A stretch of 64,000 nucleotides of DNA, taken from assembly GCA_023897205.1 (NCBI GenBank), contig JAHWDD010000002.1:4154001-4218000 (forward strand), in the 5' to 3' direction. Numbering within the stretch: the stretch's first letter is position 1; each line of letters begins with the position of its first letter. The DNA comes from Exophiala sp. HKRS030. Its lineage: Eukaryota > Ascomycota > Eurotiomycetes > Chaetothyriales > Herpotrichiellaceae. The translations under genes were made by a program, and so were the position numbers. The notes under the pieces were generated by a model that made no database searches, was not told the DNA's origin, and was given only the letters and a program-made list of their open reading frames with translations. Shown here in pieces: positions 21,863-34,796 of the stretch.

Positions 21863-24497
21863 AACCCCGATGAAAGAGGAACGGTCCCGCACATCTAAGT
21901 TGCCAAAATAATACTCTGCGATTTCCTCACGAAGGACATGATGCCACAAAATTGTATTTGGTGGGTAGCCGCAGCGGCAATAGCTGCTAATCATTCCATT
22001 GTTGAAGAGTGGCATTGATATTTGTGTTTTCGTCTGAAGTCCTCTAGATACCGCGTCTAGGTCAAAGAAATCAGACATCCAGGCGTCGCCTTCGTTGATC
22101 CTTCTGTAGGTAAGTAGTTCTGTTTGGATGGCTGCCCAGATATGGCCAATATCGTTGCGCACGGCATACTGAGAGTCCCAAGTATCGCTATCTTGGTCAT
22201 AGTACTCAGGCGCCCAGTAATCATAGCAGTCCTGAGTACAAATTGCAGGGAAGGTACTGTCATCATCACCCGATAGAGAATCGTGATTGCAAGATTCTTC
22301 GGGGACGTGCTCCGAGAGATGCAGATCTACATCCGTCATGAGATTTTCGAATGTTGGTCGTTCTGGATGCGGTCGGACAGCAATAGGCTCGAAGGGGCGG
22401 AGAATGTGACAGAATATGTGCCATCCTCGTTGCAACTCGATAGACCATCCATTGATGACCCTAGACGGCAATTTTTCTGCAAGATCGATAGGCCTGAGAT
22501 ACACATGGGTGCAGTGGCTTCCGTCGTCGATACCTAGCAGTAGGTCGACCGAAACCTGGACCGTTAGCTCTGGATCTATTTTATTCGCTAACATACACAA
22601 TAGGACAGCGATCATGCCAAAAAGATCTTCACCCTTGCATCCATTTCTGGCTAGGTGATAAGTTGTTAGCACGAGAACATGGAAAGGCGAGAGGTGTAGG
22701 GACTGGCCACATCCAAAGCATTGCTTCACGCACAATCCGCTCGTTTCCCCAAGAAGGCCACGATTACCCAAAGAATCAATGCAGTGGCACACTGCCGTAA
22801 TGGAAGTATGGCAGAATTTGTGCTTCCAACTGAGTGGAACCTGAGTCTTCCCAGACTGCAAGAGAAGCCGAAAACATGGCGAATCAGCATCCCAGCGACC
22901 ACACAAATCGACCTCGATCCCTGCAAAGCGCGAATCCCGTGCCAGCGTGCCATCTAAGAGATCTGGTGAGCTGCTCGAATGCCCCTTTAGAACAGTCATC
23001 ATCAAATTGTCCAGGACTGTATGGCCGTGATCATTGGTGTAGAAGGTGCTCAATCTCGGGAGGGTCGCACACAGACGATCAAGAATATTACAGCATGTCG
23101 ATCCCCCGTCTAGGTAACTTGTGACTATGTGTAAAGGGTACACTGTTTCCATATCAATGCCTGCTCTCTTGACTTTGGGTAGCATCTCATACAAAAGTTC
23201 CTCGTTTCTGGCCATGATGCAGAACGAAAACGATTCGGATAAGAGCTCATTGGGTGATTTTTTGACCGCCTTTACAATATGCGACATAGCCAGCGGTAGT
23301 CTGTCTGACGCGATGTTACTGAAGTCGTTACTTTCGAGAGCATTAAGTAGTTGTTCTTCTAATGGCGGCAGCGACGGTGATGGTGGGGCACTCATATCAT
23401 CTTCTTCACCAACATGTATTGTCCATCGACAAAGTTGTGATGGCATTGGAATTTCGATAGTAATATCGTTGTGATCGCTGGGGCTCATGAGCGAGGCGGG
23501 GAACATGGCCAGTGATGCTGGAGACTGAGGATGGCAGAAGTCTTTCCGAGAGTCAAGGTCCAGGTTGTACTGCGTCAAGGCAAGAGGTTCCTTTCCCCAA
23601 TTCTTGGACGTCATGAATGCAAATAGCCAAAATTGGTATAACCAGCCAGACATCGTAGCTTTCTCAGCTTTGCTCATCAACTTTGCAAGATCATCAAATC
23701 TACCATGCAAGAAAAGGCGAACTCGATCCAAAGCCATGCTCTCCGACACAGCAGCAGATGTTGGTGACGGGTTGTCGTGTGGAGAGGCGACTTGCATTGG
23801 GGAGTCGGTAGTTGATGAGGGCGTCCGAATGACAACACCCTCTGGAGTTGTAGTGGACAGGCCGAATAGGGTTGTATATTTAGGAGACTGAGTTTCCATT
23901 GCTCTTCTAGTAGCCAATGGTATGTTCCAGTTGAGGAAACTATGGGACGTCAGCATGATCCTCATTGAAGGAGATTGGCAGTCATCACATTTTATTGCCG
24001 AAAGGTAGAAACCCTCCAAAGACTTGTGACTGGCAGTCAACGAGACGAGAAGAACTGCCCAAAATGGTGTATTCTTGTCTAACATTGGTTTTGGCCTGTC
24101 GTTTAAGTTTCTTCCCATCCACTTTCCGGCCAGCAACAATTGCAGACGTGGATTTTCCTTGGCTGGCTCTTGCTCCCGCTCGTTCTAGAATATAGTTCTT
24201 CGTGTCGGACGAGACATTCTTTGTCCAACCCCATTTCTTAAAATGATAGCGGTAGGATGCTTCGCTGAGCGAGAGCTAGGTTAGATTTTGATGAATCTCC
24301 TGAGGGAATGGTACCCACTTCGCATTGAAGCCATGGCTCTCCTTCAATGTCCTGGCTATATCTTTGACTTTATGGGTATGGAATAAAGGTTCGAGGACAT
24401 CCTTCAGCAATTCCCACTTCTTGTCATGTGGGACTCCGGCCAGCTGCACTGCCGCTGATTGGGAGTGAAGGAGAATGCTGTCCAGGCCTAAGTCCAT
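21827..24497 (-). CDS. Clr5-domain protein
   Basis: Three exons, 24497-24319, 24264-23989 and 23939-21827, give 855 residues; introns of 54 and 49 nt have clear CTAAC and CTGAC branch sites. The N-terminal Clr5 domain (about residues 28-80) reads WELLKDVLEPLFHTHKVKDI, then HGFNANEASYRYHFKKWGW across the first intron, followed by a basic stretch with GKSTSAIV and GKKLKRQAK. Clr5 domains are found at the N-terminus of many fungal proteins, often before ankyrin or TPR regions; the fission-yeast founder acts in silencing. The long remainder has no clear repeats by eye but includes Cys/His-containing segments. The last six residues come from a tandem duplication (see 21825-21862). Confidence 0.8.
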
Positions 24498-25567
24498 GGA
24501 GGTAGCGATCTGGGCTAGGTGTGAATGTGGTCAGAAAAGAGGGGGTATACAAGAAGCAGGAAAAATTGAAGCTTGAACGGAATGAAAGTGCTCGCTTGAG
24601 GCCTAGATGAAAATGGATGAGGAGCACTTTATATAAATACAGAAAGATGTGTTGTGGGGTTGGCTCACAATAAGGCTGAAGATGCGAAAATACAATATGA
24701 GATGTGCTTAGGACGTGACAGCGAGAAATAAATGCAAGCCATTCACACCCTTGCTATGAGCAGGCGGTGAGGAAGAGAATAGCACTTCATGACTCGCATA
24801 GTTGGGAGATAGTTTGCCTTTTGCAAATAGTTGCCTTACCAGAGATTGTCCGACCGGGCGGGCATGGCAGAATCGCTCGTATCGTGCGTAAACCTGGCAA
24901 CTGATTCCAAGAGTAACAAAAGCACACTGGCCAATAGCCAGAGTCCAAATATCAGGCCCCTGTTGCTCTCCGGGGTACTTCGACGGATTCAGTAGGTACT
25001 GTACCTCCAGACGACAAACCCACACTAACCAATAAGAAGGCTCCGGGGATCATGAAAATGTCAAACAGCCCTTCAACTGACATACTTCATCGAATATGTG
25101 CTATCTTCGAAGGAGCGTTACAACCAGCATTGCACCACCTTTGTTTCTCAAGAGAACCCTTCTGGGCTAAGTGTAGCTCCTCGTAGCGCCTAACAAATCA
25201 ATAGAGTCCAATCACAAATGCTGTGGCTCACGGTCGTCTCCCATCTGTTGGGCGGAATTTGGGAGGATATACGTATCAGGGATGATTAGTGCAATCGTTA
25301 TTCGCATTTCAATCAGTTCGAGGACTAAATCCTGATGAATCCAAGTCGCAAAGTCTCCACAAGCAGCCAACGGCCCAACATTTGAGGCCAGTGAGTCGAG
25401 CTCGGTACTGGACAAGTATAAGGTCGAGAGATTCCTTTCTTCCATTCAAAAAACTCGCTGTTGTTGTTTTCGTACCGACCACAAGTGAAGATCTTTCAGT
25501 TGTTGAGTCTCTTTCTTCGGACCTTTTCACCCCCAATCTCCCGATTCAAGCCTTCCAAGCCTTTCAA
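24498..25567. other. Intergenic, divergent
   Basis: No recognised gene. The left part is the promoter of the Clr5 gene. The right part (25450-25567) is C/T-rich and leads into a small plus-strand frame. Confidence 0.3.
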
Positions 25568-25936
25568 ATGGATTCTTTCAACGCGAAAACATCATCGGCC
25601 TCGGGCACCCAACCCACAGTTTCTGGTTTCGATAGCCACACATCCCTCACAGCAAGCCAAAAGTACTTGCCAGCTCAGAAGCATAGTGTTACCAAGGTGT
25701 TGCTGGAACCAAACAACATACCCATCGTCCCTCGTCCCTGTCCCTACCATGGTCCGATCATTAGCTTGTCCACATGTGACAAAGCTTGTGATCAAACTGG
25801 AGTCATGGAAAGGTTTCTACAGGAGGGACCGGCCGAGCAGTCAGCGCTTTTCAATCGGCCGGACAACGACATGTTGTCAATCTCTAAGAGGTGCACTTGT
25901 CTGAGTACAGTTGAGAAAAGGGACGCCCGTCCTTGA
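25568..25936 (+). CDS. Possible small protein, unknown
   Basis: ATG at 25568 opens a 122-residue frame directly after a pyrimidine-rich leader, which is the usual context of fungal starts. It is Ser/Thr-rich at first (SASGTQPTVSGFDSHTS), then has PIVPRPCPYHGPIISLSTC and several cysteines toward the end. The frame is open further upstream, without a family match. No intron is needed. A real small gene is plausible but unproven. Confidence 0.35.
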   Translation: MDSFNAKTSSASGTQPTVSGFDSHTSLTASQKYLPAQKHSVTKVLLEPNNIPIVPRPCPYHGPIISLSTCDKACDQTGVMERFLQEGPAEQSALFNRPDNDMLSISKRCTCLSTVEKRDARP

Positions 25937-27826
25937 TCGGTCAGTTCTACCATCTGGTAAGCTATGCCCATTCTCCTCTCACTGTTACCTCGCTTACCGG
26001 GAATCAGGATGTCGGATACAAAAAACCATGTGGCTGGACAGGAGGTCCTCTTTCATGGTCAATGTAGCCTTGTTGTCACATCCAGCGTAAGACTACGCTA
26101 TTTTCTCAGACTAGGCGACGTGGTTCAGGTCAACCGATGGGTAAGAAAACAGACGAAGGTGCAATGCCCTGTGTGATGTCAGTGGTGGCGGTTGAGATGG
26201 ACGTCACCGACTATGATAATGAGAGGTCCTAACTTGAAATACCTGTCAGTAGTCTATATCTAGTCGTATCTCCTAGTCCGTTTGTTGAATTTAATAAAGG
26301 CTTAGCAATGATCGAGAATTGGAGAGTCTCCTAAACTTAACTATACAGCACCAATGGATATTACATATATCTTTATTTCTTTGAATGTAGGTGTGGCGAG
26401 GGCTACTGTGACCTGAAGAGTCTCTCCGAACATTTTTGAACGCGGCTCGAGCGGGTTTGGTTATGGTGCTTTCCACATTGTTCAGCCTTATTCTGCTAAA
26501 AGAAGATTTATAACTTAGGGTCTCGAAGCTCCGTGAGAATTGGGTTCCTGCCATCGTCAGATCTTTGCGAACATCACGCTTCATGATCCTGTGATGAGCT
26601 CATGAGATAAATATGTGCCAAGCCATAGGAACGGGGAAGTTAAAGGCGTGGATTACAGAAGATCCTGAGTTGTATTCAGACAAATAAATGACTTTGGAAT
26701 CAACGATGAATCAAAGACCATTCGGTTGGCGCTAGGATGCCTCCCAATCGAAAGATTGCATATCAGGATTAGGGTAAAAGCGCCATTATACACAATTGTA
26801 TCCTGGACACAAGCCACGATCAACCGTTTTTAAAATGTCACGTTTGGTGATCCTTTTCAGGTCGGTAAGCGCACCCAGTAGGTTAAGAGCTTGGAGGTAA
26901 AGGCACAAGCCCGAGTCGGGAAAGGCTGCTAACTACTACCTGAACCCCGGGGTTCTTAGTTTCACATTTTCGGCACGGCCCTATCTCGTCATCATGAATG
27001 TCTAAATCACTAGGGTATGAACTAACACTGAAAGGATCATGCTGCACTCCCCTGTAAACGCCTCGTCCTACCCAAAAGCTGCTCATACTTTAGTTTTCCG
27101 TCGACGGGCCATAATGGGCAACCCAATCGAATACGTCTATTAATATGATCCAGAGATAAACAAGCTATTGTTACTGGTAATTGAATTAATGGTCACCGGC
27201 AAATCGACCAATTTAACACTCTTATTTCTAAGAGATACGAAAGCCACGCTCTCGGTAAGACGCACAGACACGAACAGTACTCTCATCAGGCTGCAACCCC
27301 CGAATGAATGTAGGAGCATTATGCTATTTTTCTCTTCAGATTGACCTGACTTGCCTATCAAAAAACAAAATGGGCGAGGGTTTTCAGCTACGCCACCATT
27401 CCAGCTCTGCGGGGTTGTGTGTGGCTTCCAGTAAGGTCTAGAACTCGTCGATCATGCTGATATAGCTGCAGCTAAGTCACTCAAGCGGCTACTCAAATGC
27501 AGAAGATCAATCAGGCTGCGAGAAGTGCCCTTCGCAACGACATGCGCTGCAGCCACATCCGCTGCAGTTTGCTGTTCGCGTACAGTTCACACACACTCGG
27601 ATGGATTCGTGCTTCCTGGCGTTGCACCGGAATTGAAAAGAGCCAACCCTGGAGCTTTTCGGATAACGACAATCCATCAGCTGAAATCATCACATCATCA
27701 ACAGGTCAAACCGAATTCCAAGTTCATCGAAGGGCTAGAAAAGTGATGGTGATATGATGCTCTTGATCCTTCCCACCTGACCTTTGTTCAGAGTAATCTT
27801 CATCCGCTCTTCCACCGCAATCAACA
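25937..27826. other. Gene-poor, AT-richer stretch
   Basis: About 1.9 kb in which I see no gene on either strand; all open frames are short and lack family words. It includes the promoter of the tyrosinase gene at its right end. Confidence 0.35.
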
Positions 27827-30163
27827 ATGACTACATATGTCAGGGCTTCGAGGTTGGCGCCAAGTGAGGCCGAATTGAATACTGGAATAGTGTACGGTTT
27901 GGGAGCATTGAATAATGATGAAGTCCGACCTCGGTTGGATATCGATGTAATGATTGCAAAACAGCCAGACGTGTTCAATCTTTATCTTTTGGCTTTGATG
28001 GACCTCAAGGCAGACACCACTAAGCTTGGATACTTCGCACTCGCAGGTGAATATACAAACGGCCCAATGATATTTACCATGTCTAACAAAGTTTTGCGCT
28101 TTTAGGCATCCATGGCCTTCCTGCGTCTCTCTGGGATGGCGTTGGAAAAGACTTCCCTGATCGATTTGGAGGATATTGCGCGCATGGCAGATTGATCTTC
28201 CCGACGTGGCACCGACCCTATCTGGCTCTTCTCGAGGTCTGACTTTTTGATATCTTGAAATATGAAACCTGATCCTTGTCGCAGCAAACCCTGTATCGCA
28301 AGATGCTATCAATAATCCGAGAGTATGACAGGTCAATTCAACCGAAGTACAAGGCTGCGGCCAGAGCATTTCGATTGCCTTACTGGGATTATTTTCGCCC
28401 CCGTGATGTCGATGCAAAGTTTCCTGGCATCAAGTTCGAAGGTCGCCGCACAAGCTACGAGTACGACTTTCGTATGCCAGATATACTTAATGTGACAGAT
28501 GTTATGATACGAATGCCTCCTCATGACCACTTGGAGATGCGGAGCAATCCTCTTTACACCTTTAAGTTCAACGAGAAGCTCAATCTAGACAGAGACTGGA
28601 ACAAGATCGATCTGAGCGTAGGTACGCCCATGTTGGCCGTCTGATCTATCTACTCACCCAGGTCATCCACAGAATTACAGCCCTAACCGGACCGTACGAC
28701 GAGCGCGGGATAAGAACTCTAAGCACCATAATGTACGAGAATTGAATGAAGTTCTAAACAGTGGTCGCGAAGGCAGAACCATCATGATGCTCGACCTTAT
28801 GAATCCGAACTCATCTCGCTACCCAGATATAGGCGATATAGCATCAGACAGAGTCTTGCGAACGGGAGACATGACACAAACAATTTTATCCACCGGCAGG
28901 GCAGCAAGCTACGGTTCTATCGAGGGTATACATGGCGATTATCACAGCCTCATAGGCGGCGAAAACGGCCATATGGGGCATCCATCGATTGCAGCTTTCG
29001 ATCCAGTTTTTTGGCTCCATCATTGCAATGTTGATCGGATTTTCGCCATTTGGCAGGCTCTTCATCCCAACGCTTGGTTTCCACCAGCGGGTAGAGACGC
29101 AAGGGGACGACCTATGAAGCCTGAAAATGAAAAGGACCTACTACCCTTTTATAAATACATGTACGACCTTGGACCAATCTATTATGACTCTGATTGGGCA
29201 AGGGATACGGAAAAGCTGGGCTACACTTATCCAGACCTAGATCGCATGGGCAGCACTAGAGCCATCTGGAGTGGAGTATATTACAGGTATATCTGGAGTG
29301 TCCGCCGAACTTCGAGCAGAAGGTTCTCCAAGCCACCCTCAGACATGATGCCACTCAACCTTAACCGCGCACAGGTCTTCCAGTATCCAGAATCATATTC
29401 AAGAAGTTCAGCTAACGATTCATCTCGGCACGGAACTACGCGGATTATTTATAAGAGGGTGGTGTCTTCTGACTTTGAGATTATAACAACGACGAGAACG
29501 ACCGAGCAACTCGCTCAGCAGGATAATGGCTATCTGCCAGCCGCCGATAACCCTATCGATCCGTACTTCAATCGTGAGTGGTATATCGACAATATTGTAA
29601 AAAGGTTTGCATCATACCGTCCACAATTTATTCACACTAATTATTCACAGGAATGCCCTCAATGGTCCCTTCACTATCTACTTCTTCCTCTGTCCCAAAT
29701 CCAGGTTCCCTGATGACCCAGAAGATTATGCAGTAAGCCCGTACCTCGCTGGGATCAATCACATTTTCGCCGCACCTCGCGAGGTCTGTGACAATTGCGG
29801 AGAACAAGAAGCTGCCGGATCCTTGGCCTCCAGCACAGTTCCAATCACACCGCTGCTACTAGACTACATGATGAACGGCTCTCTGGAAAGTATGCGTGCT
29901 GAGCATGTTAGTCCATTCTTGGTAAAATATTTGCGTTGGAGGGTGGTTTATGTAAGCTTCCATTTGCAGGGCATACTCTTTGCCTAGGTATCATATCTGG
30001 CTAATCTCGTCGGTGAACACAGGCCGGTGGATCTCGTGCAGATCCGAGGAATATGCCAAATTTTGAGCTCTCGATCAGTGCGAAGGCTAGTGACGAGGAC
30101 GGGTCCACAACGTATGAGTCGTACCCTGATATAGTTGAGGACATCATCTATTATGCTTCGTGA
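27827..30163 (+). CDS. Tyrosinase (type-3 copper o-phenol oxidase)
   Basis: Six exons: 27827-28046, 28106-28236, 28285-28621, 28662-29604, 29651-29951 and 30023-30163, giving 690 residues. It oxidises monophenols and o-diphenols to quinones. CuA ligands: His76, His100 and His109 (GIHGLPASLW; GGYCAHGRLIFPTWHRPY); Cys98, two residues before His100, is placed for the Cys-His thioether bond of fungal tyrosinases. CuB: His320 and His324 (GIHGDYHS), and the HH pair at 349-350 (DPVFWLHHCNVDRIFAIW). A C-terminal tyrosinase_C-like part begins near residue 540 (ALNGPFTIYFFLCP); it normally covers the active site until cleaved. No signal peptide is seen, so it is probably intracellular. Neighbouring reductase and transporter genes suggest phenol metabolism or pigment formation. 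Confidence 0.92.
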
Positions 30164-30432
30164 AGAACGCATTGATCTCAATGGGTTTCGCAGTTTACGA
30201 TTTATGAGATACTTTCGTCTATCATCTGTCATCTGTCGCAGACAAAGGATGGTCAAATGGCAGGCAGGGAGATATATAACCAACTGTGCAACGAGCCAGT
30301 CTGGGTAATGACATTGATGGCCGCGCCTAGCACCTGTTGATGTGGATGGCATTGGCTCGACCTTTTTCTTTAATCTAGATTGCTGACGCTCTATATCTAT
30401 GAATTACACAAGAGATTTGCTCGTTTGGTCCC

Positions 30433-31305
30433 TTACTTTTTCACAGCACCCTCAATCAAGTCCAAGCCCGTAATTTGCTTAAGTACCATTTCTGGCAATC
30501 CAAATGGTCTAACACTCGACAGCCAGGAAAGCCAGGCCTTGGTTCCTCTCCAAATAGTTGCTGGAGGAACTTTCTGCTTCAATAGGTCTCTTGTCACCTG
30601 ATCTGCCCACTGCTCTGCCGTCACCTCCATAGGAAACCTCTCGCCTCTCATGGTCTTCTCAACAATAGCTCTGACAGGTTCATAGATCGACCCACTAGGA
30701 AGTTTTGCACCGTCATTTGCGGATTGTGTGGCAAAATTGTTCGAAGCTGCATTTGATGTTTTCAAATCCACCACACGAACTCCGAATGGAGCTAATTCTA
30801 GTCTCATACAACTGGAAAACATGCTCATAGCTGCTTTGGACGCATTATATGTCGACTGGAACGCAATAGCCTCTGAACCTGCTGCAGATGTTTGATTGAC
30901 CACCATCCCCTTGGACTTCAACAATGCCGGTAGAAATGCTTGGGTTACTTCGAGATAAGACCAAACGTTCAGGTCGAAGAGCTCTTTGGCTCGGTGAATG
31001 GATATGTCTGAGAAGGGCATACTGTACAGAGCGCCGGCGTTATTGACCAGAATATCTAAGTGGGGAACTCTAGCCGCGGCAACAGCAATCGAGTCTGTAG
31101 ACAACACATCTAGCACAAAGGTCTCGATTCCATGCTTTTCTACCTGACCGAGTTTCGACGGGTTCCGAGCGGTGGCATAGACATGAAGGCCGGCATGGTG
31201 TAGGGCAATAGCAAGAGCAGCGCCTAGTCCACCGTCTGAACACCCTGTTACCAAGGCTGTACGCTTCCTTTGGGTTGATGGAGATATGCTGTCAGGCTTG
31301 CTCAT
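30433..31305 (-). CDS. Short-chain dehydrogenase/reductase, AYR1-like
   Basis: Single exon, 290 residues from MSKPDS (an ATG 15 bases upstream at 31320 is in frame). NADP(H) fold: ALVTGCSDGGLGAALA (glycine-rich loop), LDILVNNAGALY, and catalytic Tyr-x-x-x-Lys in STYNASKAAMSMFSS. The TGCSxGGLG variant and the C-terminal WRGTKAWLSWLSS resemble fungal 1-acyl-dihydroxyacetone-phosphate reductase (Ayr1) and related enzymes, which often act at lipid droplets or ER; these names are widely over-applied, so the substrate is open. It converges with the tyrosinase gene (269-base gap) and diverges from the bZIP gene. Confidence 0.9.
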   Translation of the reverse strand: MSKPDSISPSTQRKRTALVTGCSDGGLGAALAIALHHAGLHVYATARNPSKLGQVEKHGIETFVLDVLSTDSIAVAAARVPHLDILVNNAGALYSMPFSDISIHRAKELFDLNVWSYLEVTQAFLPALLKSKGMVVNQTSAAGSEAIAFQSTYNASKAAMSMFSSCMRLELAPFGVRVVDLKTSNAASNNFATQSANDGAKLPSGSIYEPVRAIVEKTMRGERFPMEVTAEQWADQVTRDLLKQKVPPATIWRGTKAWLSWLSSVRPFGLPEMVLKQITGLDLIEGAVKK

Positions 31306-31670
31306 GGTGTTGTAAATCACAGTGACAAACTAGATCTGGGGCTTTGTTTTGGAGCTGAAGCAGGAAAGGAGCGGCGAACGATAAACCATGAATTAGAGCA
31401 TCCTGGAACATGTACTGCCGTTCGAGCATATAAAAGCTTCCTTTGACAAGGTGTGACTAGTGGCTGACTTCCAAGACCCACAAAAGTACGTTACGTGATA
31501 TGGACAAATGTTGGTCCGACAGCAACGGACAAAGTCATTGATGGAGTAGGAAACACCCCGCTCCGGTCAAGATTACATAGTCTCACATTACTTCGCTTAC
31601 GCACACTGCGACCGACATCTATCTGGCCGCGATAACCTCACATGAAGACACCCTCGCAATAATAAAAGCT
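31306..31670. promoter_or_regulatory. Shared divergent promoter, SDR and bZIP genes
   Basis: Only about 365 bases separate the two start codons, so the promoters are likely shared or overlapping. It contains TTACGTGA near 31490, close to an ACGT-core bZIP/CRE-like site. This is a visual match only. Confidence 0.4.
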
Positions 31671-32846
31671 ATGGAAATTGCGGAGCTTGAGTTACGTGTA
31701 AGTTTTCTGGTGTAAGCCCACATTTGCAACTACAGCACTAACTTTGCTCTCAATTAGCGCCGCCGGGACCGAGCAAAGGTTGCGCAGCGCAATTTTAGGA
31801 AGAGGCAGGCAGTACAGGCCTCGGAACTGAAGGAGAAACACGAGAAGCTTACACGCTTGGTTGAGGAGATAGTACTGGCATCCAGGGCTGATGACAGAGT
31901 CCTGTTAAATCATGCAATTACCGAGGCTAGCGAGGCTGTTGGACTCACCCTAGATCGATCGCTGCCATCACCAAAGTCAAGCCATCTTCAGGATGACTCA
32001 TCAGTAGCAGTCGCTCGATCTACACAAAGGAATCAGGAGACTCTGAGAGACCTCTCGACCAAGAGTTTTCGCCAGCCCTCTGTCTGCCACAACAACTCTG
32101 GACGATTCAGTCCACGGCTTGACTATGGGATGTGGATTGATCCCGACCGATTCGTTAGGATAATTGAGCCTCCTGAAGATATTCGTCCATATGTTGGGAG
32201 CAAGAAACACACTGTTGCAGGTCGCATAGCTTGGGCATGCCTTGATTATGGTTATGCCTGTCTACAGGAAGCCATGATGTACCAAATGAGTCCAAGAGTC
32301 CTTGCTGCTGAACACGTTAACGATGACGACGATGTATTGTTCCTATCTATCCCATCGGATTCAGCTTGCCGGCGCCTTTTCAATCTCTCGTTGCGTCACT
32401 CAAAACCCTTACATGACATTGAGTACATTTTAGCTTTGGTTGAAGCGAGGATGGAGTTTCGTAACATGGGCTACATGCGATCCAATACCCGCGGTTCAGA
32501 CGAGATCTCGCGACAAGTTATGCAAGATTGCGTATTGAATGGCTTACGCGCAAGAGGTGTGAGAATGGAGAAATGGTGGACTGCTCTGGATATTGAGGTT
32601 TATATCCAGCAAAGGATGGGTATTTTGGAGTTTTCTTCATTTCAGGCAGCGCTGTACGACGAACAAGCTCCCCAGACTGAGTTGATGATGCCTCTAGCAC
32701 AGACTTTGGCTCATCAAGGAGTCTGTTTTGGAGATGGACCTCGATGGAATGCGGCGAACGTCATGACACTTGTCGATGCTTGGATCCGCCATATCTCAGA
32801 TTGCAGCGATTATGTCAACAATGTCATTGAAGATGGCAATTTTTAA
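31671..32846 (+). CDS. bZIP transcription factor
   Basis: A 27-base first exon (31671-31697) joins exon 31758-32846 (60-nt intron, CTAAC branch), giving 371 residues. The basic region RRRDRAKVAQRNFRKRQAVQ begins right at the splice and includes the N-x-x-A-A/Q-x-x-x-R-type core as A-Q-R-N-F-R-K-R, then a short leucine-heptad helix (KEKHEKLTRLVEEIVLA). The C-terminal part (about residues 150-350) resembles the DUF3425 region common in fungal bZIP proteins, with VAGRIAWACLDYGYACL. The basic region lies at the extreme N-terminus. It is divergent to the reductase and convergent with the transporter; a local regulator role is inference. Confidence 0.85.
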
Positions 32847-33067
32847 GCGAATGAATCAGAGGATCGTCATCACAAAGAAGACGCCCTGAAGTTCGAGCAT
32901 GAATTCAACGCCCCGCATTAACTACATATTCCAAGAATATACATTCTTAAGTAGAGAACACCTTTGTCGTGGGTGTGTAGTTATCCGAAAAGGGGCAGGA
33001 TATCCCGTGTTACTGCAGCATCGCAGAAAATAATGGTAAGAGGACTGTTTCCGTTGACCGCAAAATA

Positions 33068-34796
33068 CTATACTGCGACCGAGTGTGCAGCTTTCTTGAA
33101 TCTTCTCGCAGGGACTCGTTTGATGAAGAGTTCATCGATCTTCTCGTAGGACAGTCCTGCAAATTCAGGTTGATACGCCCAGATATATATCGTAGATAGC
33201 ACAGACAGCGCGCCGAAAATGAACGCAACCTTTGCACCAAGATTCGCCTTGTCAGGATTGAACAAGTACGGAAGCACGATTCCAAAAACAGTCTGTTATT
33301 GGTGTTAATGAGGTTTCACTCAAAATGGATTCTCAAGGCATTAGCTTACGTATAACACACTCTGAAAGGCAAATGCCATCGAGGCTGATTTTGCTCGAAG
33401 TCGGGATGTCGAGCATTCGGTGGCAATCGTATATGCTGTAGCCCCTATAGTGAAGTTGAAAACAAAACAGTATAGAAGAAGCAATGCCACAGTACCCTTG
33501 ATTGCTCCCGGAGTTGCAGATACCGCCAAACCACCTGTAATGAGTAGAGTTGTGGTCAATGTGACCATGCCCCAGAAGGATAGACTTCTTCTTCCAACTC
33601 TATCAATGAGAAACCAGGAGCAGATATTGCCAGCCATGGACAAGATTTGTTGCACAATGAAAAGGTGAAAGCTGGCCTTAGTAGTGTAGCCTGCCAACTG
33701 TTGATAGTAAGTAGAGTATGAGGCAACAAATGAGACGCCGGAAAGTGCGTGAATGGCTAGTGGAGCAACACAGATTATGGTGCGCCTGAGATTAGATTTT
33801 CGGAAGCATTCAAGGTAGGTCGCACTTAGAGTTTCTTCATTCGTCTTCTCAAGTGTTCGCTTGAATATAGTGGCAAGTTGATCGGTCTGTGCATCATCGT
33901 AGCCAAGTTTCTTGAATGAATGATGTGCTTCCTTATCCTTATTTCTGGCAATCAACCACCAGGGTGATTCGGGCATGAAAGGAATAAATGCTGCGGCACC
34001 AACGGCGAAGCCATATTCAGAAACAAATGCAGTCCTGTATGCCCATCGAGAATCTTGGTCTCCGGTACAATTGATTACAATCGCAGCAACGAGTGATCCG
34101 GCAGTCATGGAGACTGGAGCCGCAGCAGTGAGGATGCCTCGTAGGGGTTGTGGTGAGATCTCAGCGATGTAGGTCATTGCAAGGGTTCCAAACGCCCCAG
34201 TAGTTACGCTGCAGAGAAAAAACCCGCCGAAGAAGAGTTGATTCGTTGTAGCAACTAGCTCGAGAGTGATGGAAACGAACTTGACTCCAAATACCAATGC
34301 GAGCGCTGGCCTGCGACCAAACTTATCTGCTGTCCAGGCGGCCAGGATGGCACCAATAGCGGACCTGATTTATATGTTAGCACTTCCAGACAAATTGAGG
34401 AGGGTTCTTAACATACGCGACACCACTGGACCCATAGTATGCTGATTGCCACTGTGCTGGAAGCACGAAATTGCCATCAAAGGCTCTTCCAAAATCCTTT
34501 CTAAAACGAGGAATTCCTAGTATAGATCCTGATGCTGTGTTTGTGTATGCAGATGCCACCATCACCCAGATTGCATAGATGCACCATGCTACAGCTCTCA
34601 AATTAGTACGAACAATACCAGATCCATTCTTCTCTCCATGCGTGGAGAGCTCAGCCGAGTCACTTGAGAGAGTCTTTGAGAGGTCGTCTGAAGGACGCAC
34701 ACCGCTCAAGATGTCGATCTTACCGACAGAAGTGGCAGATTTTGTGGATGTTTCTGTCATCGTAGGCAAAAAGGTGCGGAAGTGCTGTCCAGTCAA
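33068..34796 (-). CDS. MFS sugar-type transporter
   Basis: Three exons: 34796-34417, 34364-33350 and 33292-33068, giving 539 residues (527 from ATG 34760). Major-facilitator sugar-porter marks: ADKFGRRPALALVFG after TM2, PESPWWLIARNKDKEAHHSF at the end of the first half, and DRVGRRSLSFWGM after TM8. About twelve hydrophobic segments are visible. The helix-7 zone HALSGVSFVASYSTYYQQLA resembles the alpha-glucoside/maltose-type permease group. The exon joins are phase-consistent. It shares a roughly 400-base divergent promoter with the regulator-like gene at 35204. The substrate could be a sugar or an aromatic glycoside; not resolvable here. Confidence 0.92.
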
